NCBI GenBank assembly: GCA_037501455.1
Contig: CM074861.1
Location: 97,565,001 to 97,629,000, forward strand
From: Lantana camara
Taxonomy: Eukaryota; Streptophyta; Magnoliopsida; Lamiales; Verbenaceae
Length of the DNA stretch: 64,000 nt
Reading direction: 5' to 3'
Positions 10,801-24,000 of this stretch are shown here, piece by piece. Under the pieces are notes generated by a model. The model worked only from the letters and a program-made list of their open reading frames with translations. It searched no databases and had not been told where the DNA came from. A program made the position numbers and the translations under genes. Each line of letters opens with the position of its first letter. Positions within the stretch are counted from its first letter, which is position 1.

Positions 10801-13725
10801 AAACTTTACAATTGAGAAATTACGGAAAAATATTGTGATGTTTGAACGAGGCTTAACTAACATAATATGATTACCATTAAATTATCGGCTTGTCCTAGGT
10901 TTTTTTGATATACTAAAATAATGTTTGATTTCTTTTTCTTTTATGAAACAAAATAATGTTTGATTTCTATATGTACTTGTCACCTGTCCCTTAAAAAATA
11001 AAAAATTGAACAAATCAGGATTTCAAAGTTTAAATAATAGTTCCATACAAATCGAATACGAATTTGAGTTTCAGTTCCATAAGAGAGGATCCGAATAATA
11101 ATAATAACCACTTTAATTTGGCTATATTTTTTACTTTTTGTACATAAACAGCTCTAATATTTAATCTTATTATAATTTATACATCTAACTATTTGCGGGA
11201 AAAAGAAAAAATCTTCTTGATCTCAAATATTTGAGGACCACCAGTCACAACATATGAACTCCATTTTGAGTGTGCTCATGCAAAGACAATGGGCGGGTCT
11301 CCGGGAAATTCTGTCAAACATCGGATGTGTTGATTCCAGTGCATTAATGGAAAATTAATAATTTTTTATATTTTTAAATTTTTTTCTATCATTTATTTAT
11401 TTATTTGAAATAAACAAATGGGGGATGCATGCTTCGGGCCCACACCCGATGCATGCAAGACTTTCCCCGGGTCTCTTCTTCAAATGACTCTTTGTCTCAA
11501 CCACATCACCAAACCTATAATTTATTGAAAGTAAATCTGATAATCAATAATTATCTCAAACAAATTTAAATGATTTTAATATATAGACCATTAGAGGTGG
11601 AGTTAAGATTTTGTACAAAATAAATAAAATTAAAATACGAATTAAAATAAAATGTATTTTATACCTTTCTTATAGGGTTGTCTTGCATTTATCAACTAAC
11701 ACATTATTAACAAAAAAAAAAAAAAAAAACTAACACATTGTTAACGCACATCTTGCATTTATTAACACATTGTAACACACATCCCGCACACTACACAGGG
11801 TTGTCTTGTTTTATTAACTAGCACATTGTTCACACACGTCTTGCATTTATTAACTAACGCATTATTAATACACATCCCACACATCTTGCATTATTAACTA
11901 ACAAATTGTTAACACACATCCCACACGTACAGGGCCCAACAATGAGCTGCCCGATATCATGTGAAAGTTTGTATTCGGCCTAACCCATCTTAAAAACTAA
12001 CTGTAAAAACTAACTAATGAGATGAGGATTGTCTTGCATTTATTAACTAGCACATGGTTTAATTTTTTTTTTAATGTGGAATGTTAAAACCTTTCCATTT
12101 GTTACTACTAGGTAGTATACAAATTTTTTTTTTTTATTTGATATGGAACGTTTAGCACCTTCTCTTTCTATTATGATTAATAATAATATTTATTTTAAAT
12201 AATAATATTTATTTTGAGCAAATATACATTATAGAAAATTTGTGAAAAACCCACATAAATTTCCGATATGAGGAAGTTTATTGGTAATTTCTAAAATATC
12301 ACTCCTTGACTATAGTACTCACTACACATAGACGTAACCTTATTCATTACGCATAAGTTCCCAATAAGAAAATTTCCGATACCTTTTTATTAAATTATAC
12401 GTATTCGGCCTAACTCACTCAAATATTAAATATTATAATTAATAGTTATATAAATTAAATTTAAAAACTTTAATATATAGATTCGGTACTTCTCAATTAA
12501 ATATTATGTATTTGGTCTAATTTACTAAAAGCTAAACGATAATATAAGATTTGTTTGAATATTATTAAATAATAAATAATTTAATATTTATTTCATTTTT
12601 TATTTTTTATTTTTGGTAAAGAGTATTTATTTCATATGGAACGGTTAACGCCCTTCCTTTTTGTTGTTAGGATCAACAATAATAGTTAGGCAAGAAAAAA
12701 AACATGAAATAATGTTTAATTATCTCTTACATAGGGAAGCATTCTCATGGTCCTTGAAGTTCCCACTGCACATAGATTATAGTAATTTTGTTGGTTGTGT
12801 ACATACATAAAATCGATGTGCGTAAAGTTTAATAAATGCTAAACTGGATCCATGAGCATATCAGATATGATGCACGTAAAAATAAAAAGTTATTATTATT
12901 TAAATCTATATTGCACGAATACGGATATGACAACACGGACACAATACAATACCGTGGCAATATGAATTTTTTTGTGAATTTTCCACATGAGAAGTGTTGG
13001 AGACAGTGTCCGACACGATACGATACGGTAAAATGATATTTTTAGAAATATCGGTGTATTATAAATTCAAATGTATGTTGAAATTAAATTCTGTATATTA
13101 ATTATATTTTATAATTATTTTTAATGTTGTTATTAGATTTTTACCTACTGAATTTATGATAAACAAGTTAATAATAACAAAGACAGAAATTAAAAAATAT
13201 GGGAAAATAAAAAAAGAGCTAAAATGAAGTAAGACAAAAAAAGACTTGGGAAATAAATAAGATGATTGGATTGGTGAAAAATAAATAAATAAGAAAAGAG
13301 TCAAAAATTCAAGAAAACAATGTAGTTAATCTAATGTTTTGAGATAGTTGTTAAAGGTTTTTTTTCTCTAAAACAATAATTTTGGATTCGAATCTCTCTA
13401 GTTACTTTGAAAGTACGGTTTTAACAAAATTTAAAGTTTCGAACTAAATATAATGTATTTCTTTTTGGTTCTATTATAGCTCCGGAAAGGGTCGAACTTC
13501 TAAGTTGTAAAACTCTTCCATACTATTAGTAGCTATTTATTTAGTGACTCAAATTTAAAATCCCTCATATAATGTATAGACTAGCAACTCTGCACATTTA
13601 ATGGGTATGCAAATATTTTTTTTATTTTTTGATGCGTGTGCAAAAATTAAAATTCTAAACAGATAACTAATAAAATCCATGAATACTATTTAAAATAGAA
13701 TATCTACTTTTACGTAGTTGAGATT
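10801..13725. other. AT-rich intergenic region, no gene recognised
   Basis: No open frame looks coding. It contains the degenerate tandem repeat at 11675-11945 and a duplicated AATAATATTTATTTT unit at about 12181-12217. 'CGGATATGACAACACGGACAC' and CGATACGATACGG-type segments near 12915-13030 resemble 'cggatac...gatacgg' segments near 40440-40515 and may be an old dispersed repeat. Confidence 0.5.
11675..11945. repeat. degenerate minisatellite, units of about 50-75 bp
   Basis: The phrase 'ttgcattTATTAACTAacacattgttaacacacatccc' recurs imperfectly about five times, starting near 11681, 11752, 11840, 11887 and again near 12030. Spacing is variable, so this is an old, diverged tandem array. Confidence 0.55.
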
Positions 13726-14759
13726 GATTATGTAACGCCCCGACTCTTCGATCGTACAGGTATGACGTATGTGTTTACATAATCGCGCATTTTAAATATT
13801 TAATTATGTTAATTGAATATTTATTTGAATTATTGAACGTTTGAACGTGCTTGAACATGAATACGTGCCGTTTGCATTCGAATTGAATTCCGATTTTTAT
13901 GAAACTTTGGAACACTTGGGATATATGAGTATGATCATGTTTTAATGCTCGTTATTTGATTTCGGACTTGGTTGAGTTGGTTTTGATTTTATTTTGAGTT
14001 TTGGAACCAAATCGAGGCTAAAGGAGCATTTAGCGCACCTTTGGTTCCAGTCTTTGTAACTTGCGCTCGGGAACTCGGAATCGAGTTTCGTCACGTCCAT
14101 TGGACTCGTATCGACGATTCGGATCCGATGGAATAAGCCTCATATTTTTCTAAGGCTATTTGAATTCCCGAATTTCAACCGAAACGAGCATCTCGTACCT
14201 AAAACGACAACCATTGACTTTTCTAAGGTTACAGACCTATACAACACACCTATACTCCTAAACCTTGACCTAAGCCAACTTGCCACATCTCTCTCCCTCC
14301 CTACTCAGCCCCAACCGAACCACACCCCCCTCACAAGCCCCAAGTTCAGCCAAAGAAAGAGAAAGAAGAGAAAAGAGGAAGAAGAAGAACCCACTATTCA
14401 CCCTTGAGAGTTTTGAGCTCATCTCTCTTCCATCTCCCACCAGTTCTTGAAGGTAAGCTCATATTTGTGATGTGTATCTCCTTGTGGTCATCTTAAGATA
14501 GGTTATGTATGATTTCACCAAGTTTTGATTGTGGTTTGAGGAAGATGATGAATAGTAAGGGGTTCTTGCATTTTGATGAATCAACTTGGTTTTCTTGGGT
14601 TTTCTCTGATATTCATGAGTGTTAAATGATCACAAGATATGTATTTATGATTGTATGGACTTATATTACTTGTTGGTTGAGTTTTAAGTTGGTAACATGC
14701 ATTGTAGCCTTTCCTCTCGAGCATGCTCTATTTTTACAATTATTTTGCTTCTGGAACTA

Positions 14760-14879
14760 AATCCACGGCCGTGGAGTTCTCTTTGAAAACCAATCCACGG
14801 GCGTGGGTTTATGACCAGTTTTGGGGATTTTTGGGAATAAGATCCACGATCGTGGATCTCAAATCCACAGCTATGGATC
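14760..14879. repeat. cluster of ATCCAC....GTGGAT palindromes in LTR 'Z'
   Basis: Four imperfect palindromes occur within 120 bp: ATCCACGGCCGTGGA, ATCCACGGGCGTGGG, GATCCACGATCGTGGATC and AATCCACAGCTATGGATC. The dyad arms are conserved while the central four bases vary. Confidence 0.75.
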
Positions 14880-17337
14880 CTGTGTAGCGCCCCAAACGGA
14901 AGGCGCCACATCCCCCGCACCGAGACCCGACCCGCATATGGAATGGGAAGTCCATACACGTGCCAAATCATGGCGAACGGGGACCACTCACTCGCTATGC
15001 TAGGCGGGAGCTAACTTCGAAACCAAATAAACAATTCAAAAGAATAAGATGTATGTGCGGAAACAAAACATGTAATCAATCGTAAATACAATTAGCAATT
15101 GACGGGTTCAACTAGTAGAGATTCATAGTCCCGAAATTCAAACATAACTCGTAAATCATAGTGTACGGGTTCAACCTATCCGTAGAAGCCTGTCCCGAAA
15201 TCAATATTATATAATCATAACAATTCATACAATTCTTCGTATAACTTATTCAAATTACAATATGCGTGTGAAATGACTCCGATTTAACCACAGGACTCGA
15301 CAGACTCAAAATCCCGCCTAGCACTCCAAAACCTGCAAAAGAACTGAGAACAAAGCCGAGTTCAGTCTATAGGAGACTGGTGGGTATAAAACAGGGCATA
15401 TTATAATAATATCGCAGAATTTAAACACCCACACATGCAAGCTATAATCCCGTGCGAGGTTTTTGAGATATTTCCCAAGTGAGTAAAACAAAGGAAAACA
15501 ACGCTTGGGATTACAACTATCATATTCATTCATTTATTACAATCATACGGTCAATACGTGAGCCTGGCGGATGGGTGAATATCTCCAACCTACTCCTCGT
15601 GTGTGCATATCATTTCAATCTTTACATTAGCGATCATACACGTTCATACATAATTGTTCATATTCATTCATAATCAATCATAATCATTATCATAATCATA
15701 GTCATAATCATTCAATCATAAACATTAACACTTACACCTTTTTCCTCCGGGTGATGGACGGGTTTGCAGGGCCCGACCACCTATACATAGCATTGTGGCT
15801 AGTGAGGTACATGAATCCTCAAATCCTGGTTCCCCTTTCTCACCAAAAACTCCTTAACGAGGTCGGTTTCGCCGTAAATTTGGTTGGAACTAGTGCATGG
15901 GATCACCGTCGTCCGTTGCCTCCCCGGATAGCCACATGCACTAAGTCCCTAGGTCCGTGTTTCCATATCATGCTCTTGCGAAAATCATAAGATAGGGATT
16001 ACATAAAGTAGGGCTTTACGTTCGAAATCATTTACTCTTTTGAAAAGACTCGATATACGTATAATATAAATTCTGGCTTAAACTTTGCACATTGGATGTA
16101 TATAAGGTCGTTTTAACTAATAGAAGAGAAACCCACCTATTACACCATACCGAACAATGCCAGGAAGAAAAGAAGACTTGAAGAAAGCTTAAGAACCCGA
16201 CATATCTCCGCCCTGGAGAAAACTGTACAAGAAGCAACACGGTGCACTCGTGAGACTCAAGACTACATATGAACCTCATATGACACACGACAATGTAATG
16301 AACATGATATGATATGTACGAGAAATAATGATGAGCTAAGAAAGTGTTCATGTGCACCATTAACGTCTTAGAAGCATAGAAATGCGCACTTCATTCAAGT
16401 TCAGTCAATACATGAAGGTTTCATATTCATTAATTCCATATCTTTCATGAATCGTATCCAATCGAGCCATAATCTTCAAACCATAATCATAATACACATA
16501 TCAACATGTTTACAATGCATACAATAAGTATAGAGGGAAGAGGATTCACTTAAGACGTCGAAAGAATGCAAGAAAGCACTTAAGCCACGTTATAGCATAT
16601 TAGCTCGTTACCCAACAAAATCATATCGAAACACTCCACAACTTTAACACAACAATTATAACATATAACACAACATAACACAACATATCATGGTCATTCA
16701 TGAGTTTAAAATACATAACAGAGGCAAAGGATACAAGAAAGCTTCAAACGTGTCATTTAAATGTTCATGCATTCAAGTCACGTTTACACTTATCAAATGA
16801 AACCATAAATTAAATTAAGTAAGCAAACATATCATTTTATATCAATTAATCATGTATGCATACGCTCAAACTACATACAGAGTCTGAGGGAGTGGAAGGA
16901 AAGCAAGAGAATGGATTTAGGCGAGTTTTGACAAGAGCTGACAGTTTTCTAGATTGCACAAGCTGTAGAAAAATGGGAATATCTTGAGTTCTAGAAGTTG
17001 AAATTAGGTTTTGTTTGTTGGATATGAAAATAGACAAGTAAACCTTTAAAATGGTATGTGGATTGAATCGTGGTTCAAAGCGAGGTCAAAATGGCGTAGG
17101 CCCGAAGTTAGATGAATGTAGATTCCCGGTGAAGTGGCGACACCAAATTAAAATGATTTTAACTCACAAACGATAAATGATTTTGAGGTGTTTCCAATTA
17201 AAGAATACTCTAGACTCAATCTAGTTTCTATATTTCTAATTTCATGTCAATCGGAGTTCATTTGAACGGGTAACAGAAAATGAAACCAGGATGGAAAAGA
17301 ATAAAAGCACAAAATGGTAGGTCAGTCAAAAAGGGGT

Positions 17338-17464
17338 GGTAACGGGGGGTTACCACTTCCAAGGCAAAAATGGGTAACGGGGATTAACGAAGGTAGGCGA
17401 TAAAAGGGAAAAGGTAACGGGGGTTACCAATTTTAAGCACAAAAGGGGTAACGGGTGTTACTCC
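17338..17464. repeat. cluster of GGTAAC....GTTACC palindromes in LTR 'X'
   Basis: GGTAACGGGGGGTTACC at 17338-17354, GGTAACGGGGGTTACC at 17413-17428, and the degenerate copies GGGTAACGGGGATTAACG at about 17371 and GGGTAACGGGTGTTACTCCC at 17446-17465. The architecture matches the palindrome clusters in LTR 'Z' and in the intact Tekay-type LTRs, but with a different core. Confidence 0.7.
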
Positions 17465-17895
17465 CACCTGAACTGTAACTCCAAGTTTCGCCTTCAATGG
17501 CGGAAAACACACCCAAACACACACAAGCACCACACCACAACCCAAAATCATACAATTATCAAGCCATAAGACGTATATAACATGTAGATCATATATTTGC
17601 AAGTTAGAGTTGGTAAAATGGGCTTGAACACGTCAAATCCCGACCCCCTATACTATTCATCATCTTCCCCACAAAGGCAATTAGGCAAAGATTCAAGTCA
17701 CAAGGTATACATAGAATTAAAGCACGTAACGAGAGGAATACAAATCTTACCTTAGGTTGTTGATCGGACGGTTGGATCTCGAGAACCCGAGCTCAAGGGT
17801 TCATGGCCAAAAAGGGGGAAGAATTTCTCCTTCTCTTCCTCTTCTTCCTTGCTTGTACGTGGAATGAGGGAGAAGAAAAAAGGGTTGGCGCTTTT

Positions 17896-20800
17896 TGTAG
17901 CACCCCAAGCGGTGGGGCACCACACCCCCGCACTATGACCCGACACGTGTACGAAATGGAAAGTCCGCACACGCATCAAATCACAGCGAACGGGTGACAA
18001 ACCAAAAATCCAACCTACGCTAGGCGGAACGTAGACCCTGAACTTCAAAATCAAAACATGAAATGAGTGCGGAAGCGGAAGCATTCAAATCAAATTAGGA
18101 CATACAAGAGCAATTGACGGGTTCGACTAGCATAGATACCTAATCCCGAAATCAAACGGAAATCATAAATCAACTGGTTCAACTAATCAGAAAACCTGTC
18201 CTAACCTGTCCCGAATTCTATACATTTAAATCATGATCATAAACCTGCGCAGAATATATCATATATATAATTGCAACCATAATCCGAAACAAAAGCTTAA
18301 CAAACTCAGACAGACTGACAACAGACTCGAAGGACACAACTGACATCCGCCTAGCACGAACTTCAACGATCTGAACCTGCAACTAAAAACATAAAGGGGA
18401 GGGGTTAGTCCAAAGACTGAGCAAGGGGGCTAACGCACACCCACATAATATACATAATAGAGCAAAGCACGTATCAAAAGGAGGAATCATGAACCGGGAA
18501 TAGATTTTGCACACCAAATCATTTTTAAAAGAAAACCCATACATATACATGTACCTAATAAAAATCATTTCATAAAACTATCCCCGTTTCACAATTCCAA
18601 GACATAATCATAATGCTCGAGCGAGTAACGAGCTTCCAACCTTACTTCCATATTTAACATAAGAAAACTGAAATCATACATACCAATCCACCAAACTCCG
18701 AGATAGAAGGGCTACATAAACCCAAACTATCCATACATACATAACCTCAAGGGGTAGCGATCCCACTGCGAGTCTTTCCCGGTTTTTACACCGCGAGCTC
18801 GAAGAGTATGCCTTCCCCGAACTCCCAGGGTCGTGCGTGACACTTCAGATCATATGGAACTATGCTAAGGAGTGATAATCCCGACGGCCCAATACCGTCC
18901 CGGGTGTCCTCGTTCATAGCTCCCGGGGCCAAGTCATACGGAACATAACATACATATGCCAATCTTTCATGGCTGATCTCGCTTACATAACATATCATAT
19001 CATATCATAGCATAACATATCATATCATATCATAAGGGTTTCAAAACTTAAGCTTACATACGCTCGTATACATACTTTCAAAATCCAAAGGTGTTCACAA
19101 GATCATAACATATCATACTTAGCACATATTTAACTATATATATAATATATAGTCGCATGCGGGCTAGAAACATTAGCACATAAGGGTCATAGGTCGTTTA
19201 GCTAAAAGAAAAGATCCTAACCCTCACCTGGTACCAGACAAAGCTGACCCCAAAGCAAATGGTTCACCCCGGAACCTGCACGACCCACTTGTCACCACCC
19301 CGGGTGCACCTGAACCAACTGACACGCAAAACAGACCACAAAGCTCAGACTCAGACATACAACCACACAGAGACGCACGACAAATGAATTCGCATAATAA
19401 GGGATGCAATCACATAAGCAGGATTCAAATTCATATTAATTTCAAGCAAAACAAAACATTAAGGCATGTCCATAAGCACAATTAATGCAATTAAGGGAAC
19501 TCGAAAGGTAATGGAATTCGCATTATTTCATATCAATTCATATATTGCACATTTACAAAGAAATCAAATTAAATTCACATATAACATTTCATAAATTTAT
19601 ACGTATTACAAAGCCAAACAAATCATATAATAACATGCTAGAAAGTCTATTTAAAGATCACGAAGTTACATATCAAATTCCAATTTACGTGATTAACATA
19701 TTTATTTACCAAGTGAGAAAGTTTAATTAATTCAAATCATTCAAGTTCACATATCACATTTCATATAAAAGCACGTAGTACAAGAACAACCAAATCATAT
19801 AATAGCATGTTTCGAATTTCATTTAAATCTCACGAAATTACATATTAAATTCTAACCATGTTAAGTTCACATAATTCATACATGGCATACCCAATTCATA
19901 TATCTCATAACGGATTCAATTGACACGGTTTACCTAATTAAATCAAACAAATTCATATCTTTTCCAAAATTACACATAAATCACTTCAAGTTAAACAATT
20001 AGCTCAATTAGACAAAACGGGATTCAAATTGCCAATCAAAACATCCACATATATCATAATTCATTTCATACATGATTTCGTATACATTAGAGTTCATATT
20101 GATCGACAATTCAAACATATAGTAATTAATTTGCATTTAAATAATTAATTCAAATAATCACAAATACACAAATAAATTTGTAAAAAATAAACCGAGTGTC
20201 CGATTGACGAACGGAAGGTGATGTTGGACTCACCACGACGAAGCGGACAAGCTGTCCGAAGGTCGCCGGAGCTGCCGGAACAGTGGCCGGCCGTCGTTCG
20301 GCCGCCGCCGGAACGTGCTGGAAAATTCCCGAAAATTCACCCGTGCAAGGATTCCTCGTGCTCGTTCCAAATCCTCGATCAATTTCTGGAAAATCCAAGC
20401 CAATCGTCACCAATTTCAGATCCAACAATACGAAAACCCTAAAATCTTCAAATCCAAATTACTTCCAAACCGGTGAACCAAAATGCGATCCGTAAAAGGC
20501 ATTGTCTTACCCGTGACGAGCTCTTCGAAAGCCCTAAGGTAGCTCGCCGGAAAAATCCTCGGAGCTAGCGCCGCCGTTGCACCGCCAGTGTGCCACCGCG
20601 GTCCGCCGCCAATTGGTCAAATCAGGAGTCGTGTGATCAAAGGCCATTAGTCCTCGTCGTTCCGAACAACTTTCGTGAAGAGCCCGAGGCCAAAAGATGG
20701 TCGGAAAAAGCCCCCGTTGGCCGTCGAATATTCTGCCGCCGCACACGTCGCCGGAACCACCACCTACGGTCAAAATTCGGTGAAAACGATGACGGAAATG

Positions 20801-21589
20801 GACTCATGGGGTCGGAAAAGGGTAGGAAACACCAACCTTCGTCGGAAAAGATCGCTGGAGAGGCGAAATCTCCGCCGCTATAGTGACGGGCGCCGCCGTC
20901 GCGGCCCGGATGGTCGCGCCGCCGACGTCAAACGATGCGCCGGGGAGTCCTCTCTATGGGACTGGGGCACGTGTCGCCGGAACTCCACCAGAAACCGCCG
21001 CGAAAGGGCGGCGAAGTGGCGGCTCTGCCACTCCTTCCAGCAGTGACTGTAAATCGCCAATATCTCCGTCGTCGGTCGTCGGTTGGTCGAGTTCTTGGTA
21101 CGGTTGTGACCGCGTCGTCGAGATAATCGAAATGGACTATTGGATCGTCGAATTCCGTAGAAACGAGCGAGTTTGGGCATGTGTGTGAAATCACACCTTG
21201 GGGTGTGTGTATGTGTCGTGAATCGCGGGAGAGAGAGAGAGAAGCTGAAGCTGGAATTATGGCACGTAAAACGAGGATTCGGGTCTTATATCCCGGGTTC
21301 TCGCACGCAAAACGATCGGTAGGAGAGGCTAACGACGTCAGAATAGGGCAAACTTAGAGTCTACGGACTCGTCTCGATGCCCCGAACGTGTTGAAGGGGT
21401 CCAAGAGGTCGAAATCTCGATCGAACGAGGAATGACCCAAAAACCCCTAACAAGAGAAAATTACAAAAAGGACCCTAAAATCTAAAAGAGTTCAAAATAG
21501 GGTCACACAAAATACAAAATCACATAATTAAACACATAAAAAGGTTGAAACATGGCGTACCTTATTTGTAGGACGAGCGGGGTGTTACA
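17896..21589 (-). mobile_element. solo LTR 'Y' (Tekay-related, 3.69 kb, minus orientation)
   Basis: It begins TGTAGCACCCCAAGCGG and ends GGGGTGTTACA, flanked by the perfect 5 bp duplication CTTTT (17891-17895, 21590-21594). It shares with the intact Tekay-type LTR the order of several landmarks: 'atggaa(a/t)gtccgcac', 'gagggggctaacgcacaccc', 'cgag..gtaacgagcttccaacc', 'ggggtagcgatccc', 'caatctttcatgg'. The stretch 20200-21330 is GC- and CpG-rich, so it has open frames on both strands, but none resembles a protein. A short ATATC tandem lies at about 18985-19032. No internal domain is present. Confidence 0.75.
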
Positions 21590-22929
21590 CTTTTTAGTGC
21601 TGAAACGGGTCGAAATATGAGAAACGGGTGGGTCAAATGGATCGGATTTTAGAATGGTAAAGCGATCAAATGACTTTAGAAAATAAAAAGATTAATTCAT
21701 TAAATTCGAATCATCAAAACAAACTCAATGAGAAGGTTGGAATTCGAATCCGAATTCCTAAGATCGAGGTAGCCACGAAGGTGTTAGGAATAGTGCCCTA
21801 GAAAGCCGATTGTATATCCGCTTTGTGCTTTTCCTTATTGTAATCACAGACAATCTTTGAATAAAATAACGAATTGAGGCAACACTTCTTTATATGCTCT
21901 TGTTTGGTATGCGTTTACTTTAGCTGTGCATGTATGAGAACTCCCCTAATCCTGATGACTTTAGGACTCTACCATTTAGGTGAAATGGTTCATGAAACGA
22001 GCCCTATATCACATAAGTCATGATTAGTAAAATACTCCAAGCCGATGAGTCCTACAGACAGTGGGAGTGTCAACCTGACTCCTCTAAGGCTTGCTTGTGG
22101 GATCACGCCCTTAAGAAGGACCACCTTGTTTCATGGAGGTGCAAAGTGTATAGTTGATACGTGCGTGATACATGAGGGTGCTTACTTTAATAAGTAAGTT
22201 CACTGAGGTGCCCCGTGTGAGAACATTCCTAAATGGGAAAGGAAGTTTCTATTTCAGGAAATGGAAACTTCCAGATTAGGAAATATCTCACGAGTCATTG
22301 ATGTGATTAATTGATCCTTAGACTTGAGGTTCCTTCTCACTTTATGAGTTAACTCTGTAGTCTTAGGTATAAGCTTTAAAGGGTGTCGCCTTAGACAACT
22401 GATTCAAGGCTTATGCTGGGGCTGCACAAGTGATTCATGAAAGTGAATGAGAATCAAGAAAGGACCTACACTTGCATTTGCAAGGTGATCTCTTATTGTG
22501 TAAGTCATTCATATGCCATATGGAGTCCTTGGCCAAGGCAGTAGATCAAGACATCAAGAAAAGGGTTTCTTGGATTGAGATCAAATGGATATGAAATGCA
22601 CTTAGCTTTAAGACCGGATTATTAGGGTTCTGATTATTCCCTTGCCCTAAATCTTGGTTGAGAGATAGTAAGTAGGAGGATTGTATCTCACATGAATCAA
22701 TGACTTAAAGGTTCTGTCGAATCCGAACATTCCAATTCAGCTAGGGGTTAAACACCTGTTGCTAGACTATGGTCGTTTAATCTGTGGACTGATTAATTAA
22801 TTAGTGAATAAATTAATTAGGGTCACTGCTAATTGAATTGAGAACCTAGAGGGTCACACACAACAACTTGGTTACATGAGTTGAGGCTTGAAAATGATTA
22901 AACGAGTTAATCGGGCCGAGAGGGTTCCA

Positions 22930-22997
22930 CACGTGTGAAATCACACGTGTGGCTCACGTGAGTGACACGTGTCACTATGACACGTGTCACACACGTG
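22930..22997. promoter_or_regulatory. six-copy CACGTG (G-box/ABRE) array in copia U3
   Basis: CACGTG hexamers start at 22930, 22944, 22955, 22966, 22981 and 22992, several inside longer palindromes such as CACACGTGTG and GACACGTGTC. CACGTG is bound by plant bZIP and bHLH factors (family knowledge). The array lies about 340 bp upstream of the LTR TATA box and is repeated in the 3' LTR at 31141-31208. Confidence 0.8.
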
Positions 22998-23339
22998 TAT
23001 ATATATATATTATATATATATATATTAAATAATTAATTAGTTAATTATTTAATAGACTTTGGTTTAATTTTGAATTAAAAAGAAAGTCTAATTTTGGAGA
23101 AAATAATCTAGTTAATTAATTATGAATTAATTAATTAGATAAAAATAAGTTATTTATTTTATAATAAATAAAGTATAAAATTATCCAAAAATAGTTTGGA
23201 TATTTTTAGCTCTCTTCAAAGTTGACTAGAATTAGAATTCAAAGTCAAAGTTGGAAAATACTTGATCATCAAGTAATAGGAGAGAGAGGGACCAAATCCT
23301 AGTCCAATAAGGACTAGTTTCGGCCGCCCTTCCCCTTCC

Positions 23340-23366
23340 TATATATAGGGGAGCTCATGCTCCCCT
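23340..23366 (+). promoter_or_regulatory. copia LTR TATA box with adjacent hairpin
   Basis: TATATATAGG is followed at once by AGGGGAGCTCATGCTCCCCT, a perfect 8 bp stem with a 4 nt loop. If transcription starts about 30 bp after the TATA box, the hairpin lies at or just before the 5' end of the RNA. Confidence 0.6.
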
Positions 23367-23735
23367 TTAGAGCTAATTGACAATTCTTGGTTCATGTGTT
23401 GAACACCTTCCTTTCTCCAAGATTAAATTAAACCCTAGGTTAAGCCTAAACACTAACTAGAGAACTAGCATCCTTACTAGTTAGATTGTGATCAAGTTGG
23501 TGGACTTTCTCTAGAGACTTCAAGTTAGAAGTTTGAAGATTCGAGCTTTACCAAGGAGAGGGGATCAAGCCGCGTGAAGAGCGTTCTTGGGTGGCTTGAA
23601 ACGCTTCAAGAAAGAATAAAAGAAAAGTAAGTTTTCTATCTTTACGAATTTGGTTACACGATTGCGAGTTCAAGGTCCTTTTGTTGGGAAAAATTTTTAA
23701 ATTCCGCTGCTTTCTGATTCGTGTTTTCCAACAAG

Positions 23736-23748
23736 TGGTATCAGAGCC
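23736..23748 (+). other. primer binding site, initiator-Met tRNA type
   Basis: TGGTATCAGAGCC lies two bases after the 5' LTR. It is complementary to the 3' end of plant initiator methionine tRNA. Confidence 0.92.
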
Positions 23749-24000
23749 ACCTCGTTAATCGTGTTTCTGATTCGTCTCAATTATACTGAATTTGGTAGAA
23801 ATTCTTAGGCTTGATGCGATTGAGTATTTGTAATTGTTTTAGAAAGCCTGAATTACGAAACTGTATTTTTTCCTGAAAGTTTCTGAAAATTGGTTTTTAT
23901 AAAATTTTGATTTTGAAAAACAATTTTAGATTTGAAACTGTATAAACTGTTTTTGGATTTCTTGGATTGGTTTTGCTTTTGAACGAAAACACGAAACGAA

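Larger units (their letters stand above)
21782..23733 (+). repeat. copia 5' LTR
   Basis: 1952 bp with TG...CA ends. U3 carries the CACGTG array (22930-22997) followed by a (TA)n tract. A TATA box at 23340-23347 is followed by the AGGGGAGC...GCTCCCCT hairpin. R and U5 then run to the PBS. Confidence 0.95.

Noticed and set aside
12836..13304. Short frames in the AT-rich intergenic region
   Set aside because: AT-rich low-complexity translations without motifs, start context or splice sites.
20150..21194. Several overlapping frames of 60-123 codons on both strands
   Set aside because: They lie inside solo LTR 'Y' in a CpG-rich stretch, with no conserved motif or splice context. They are treated as LTR sequence.
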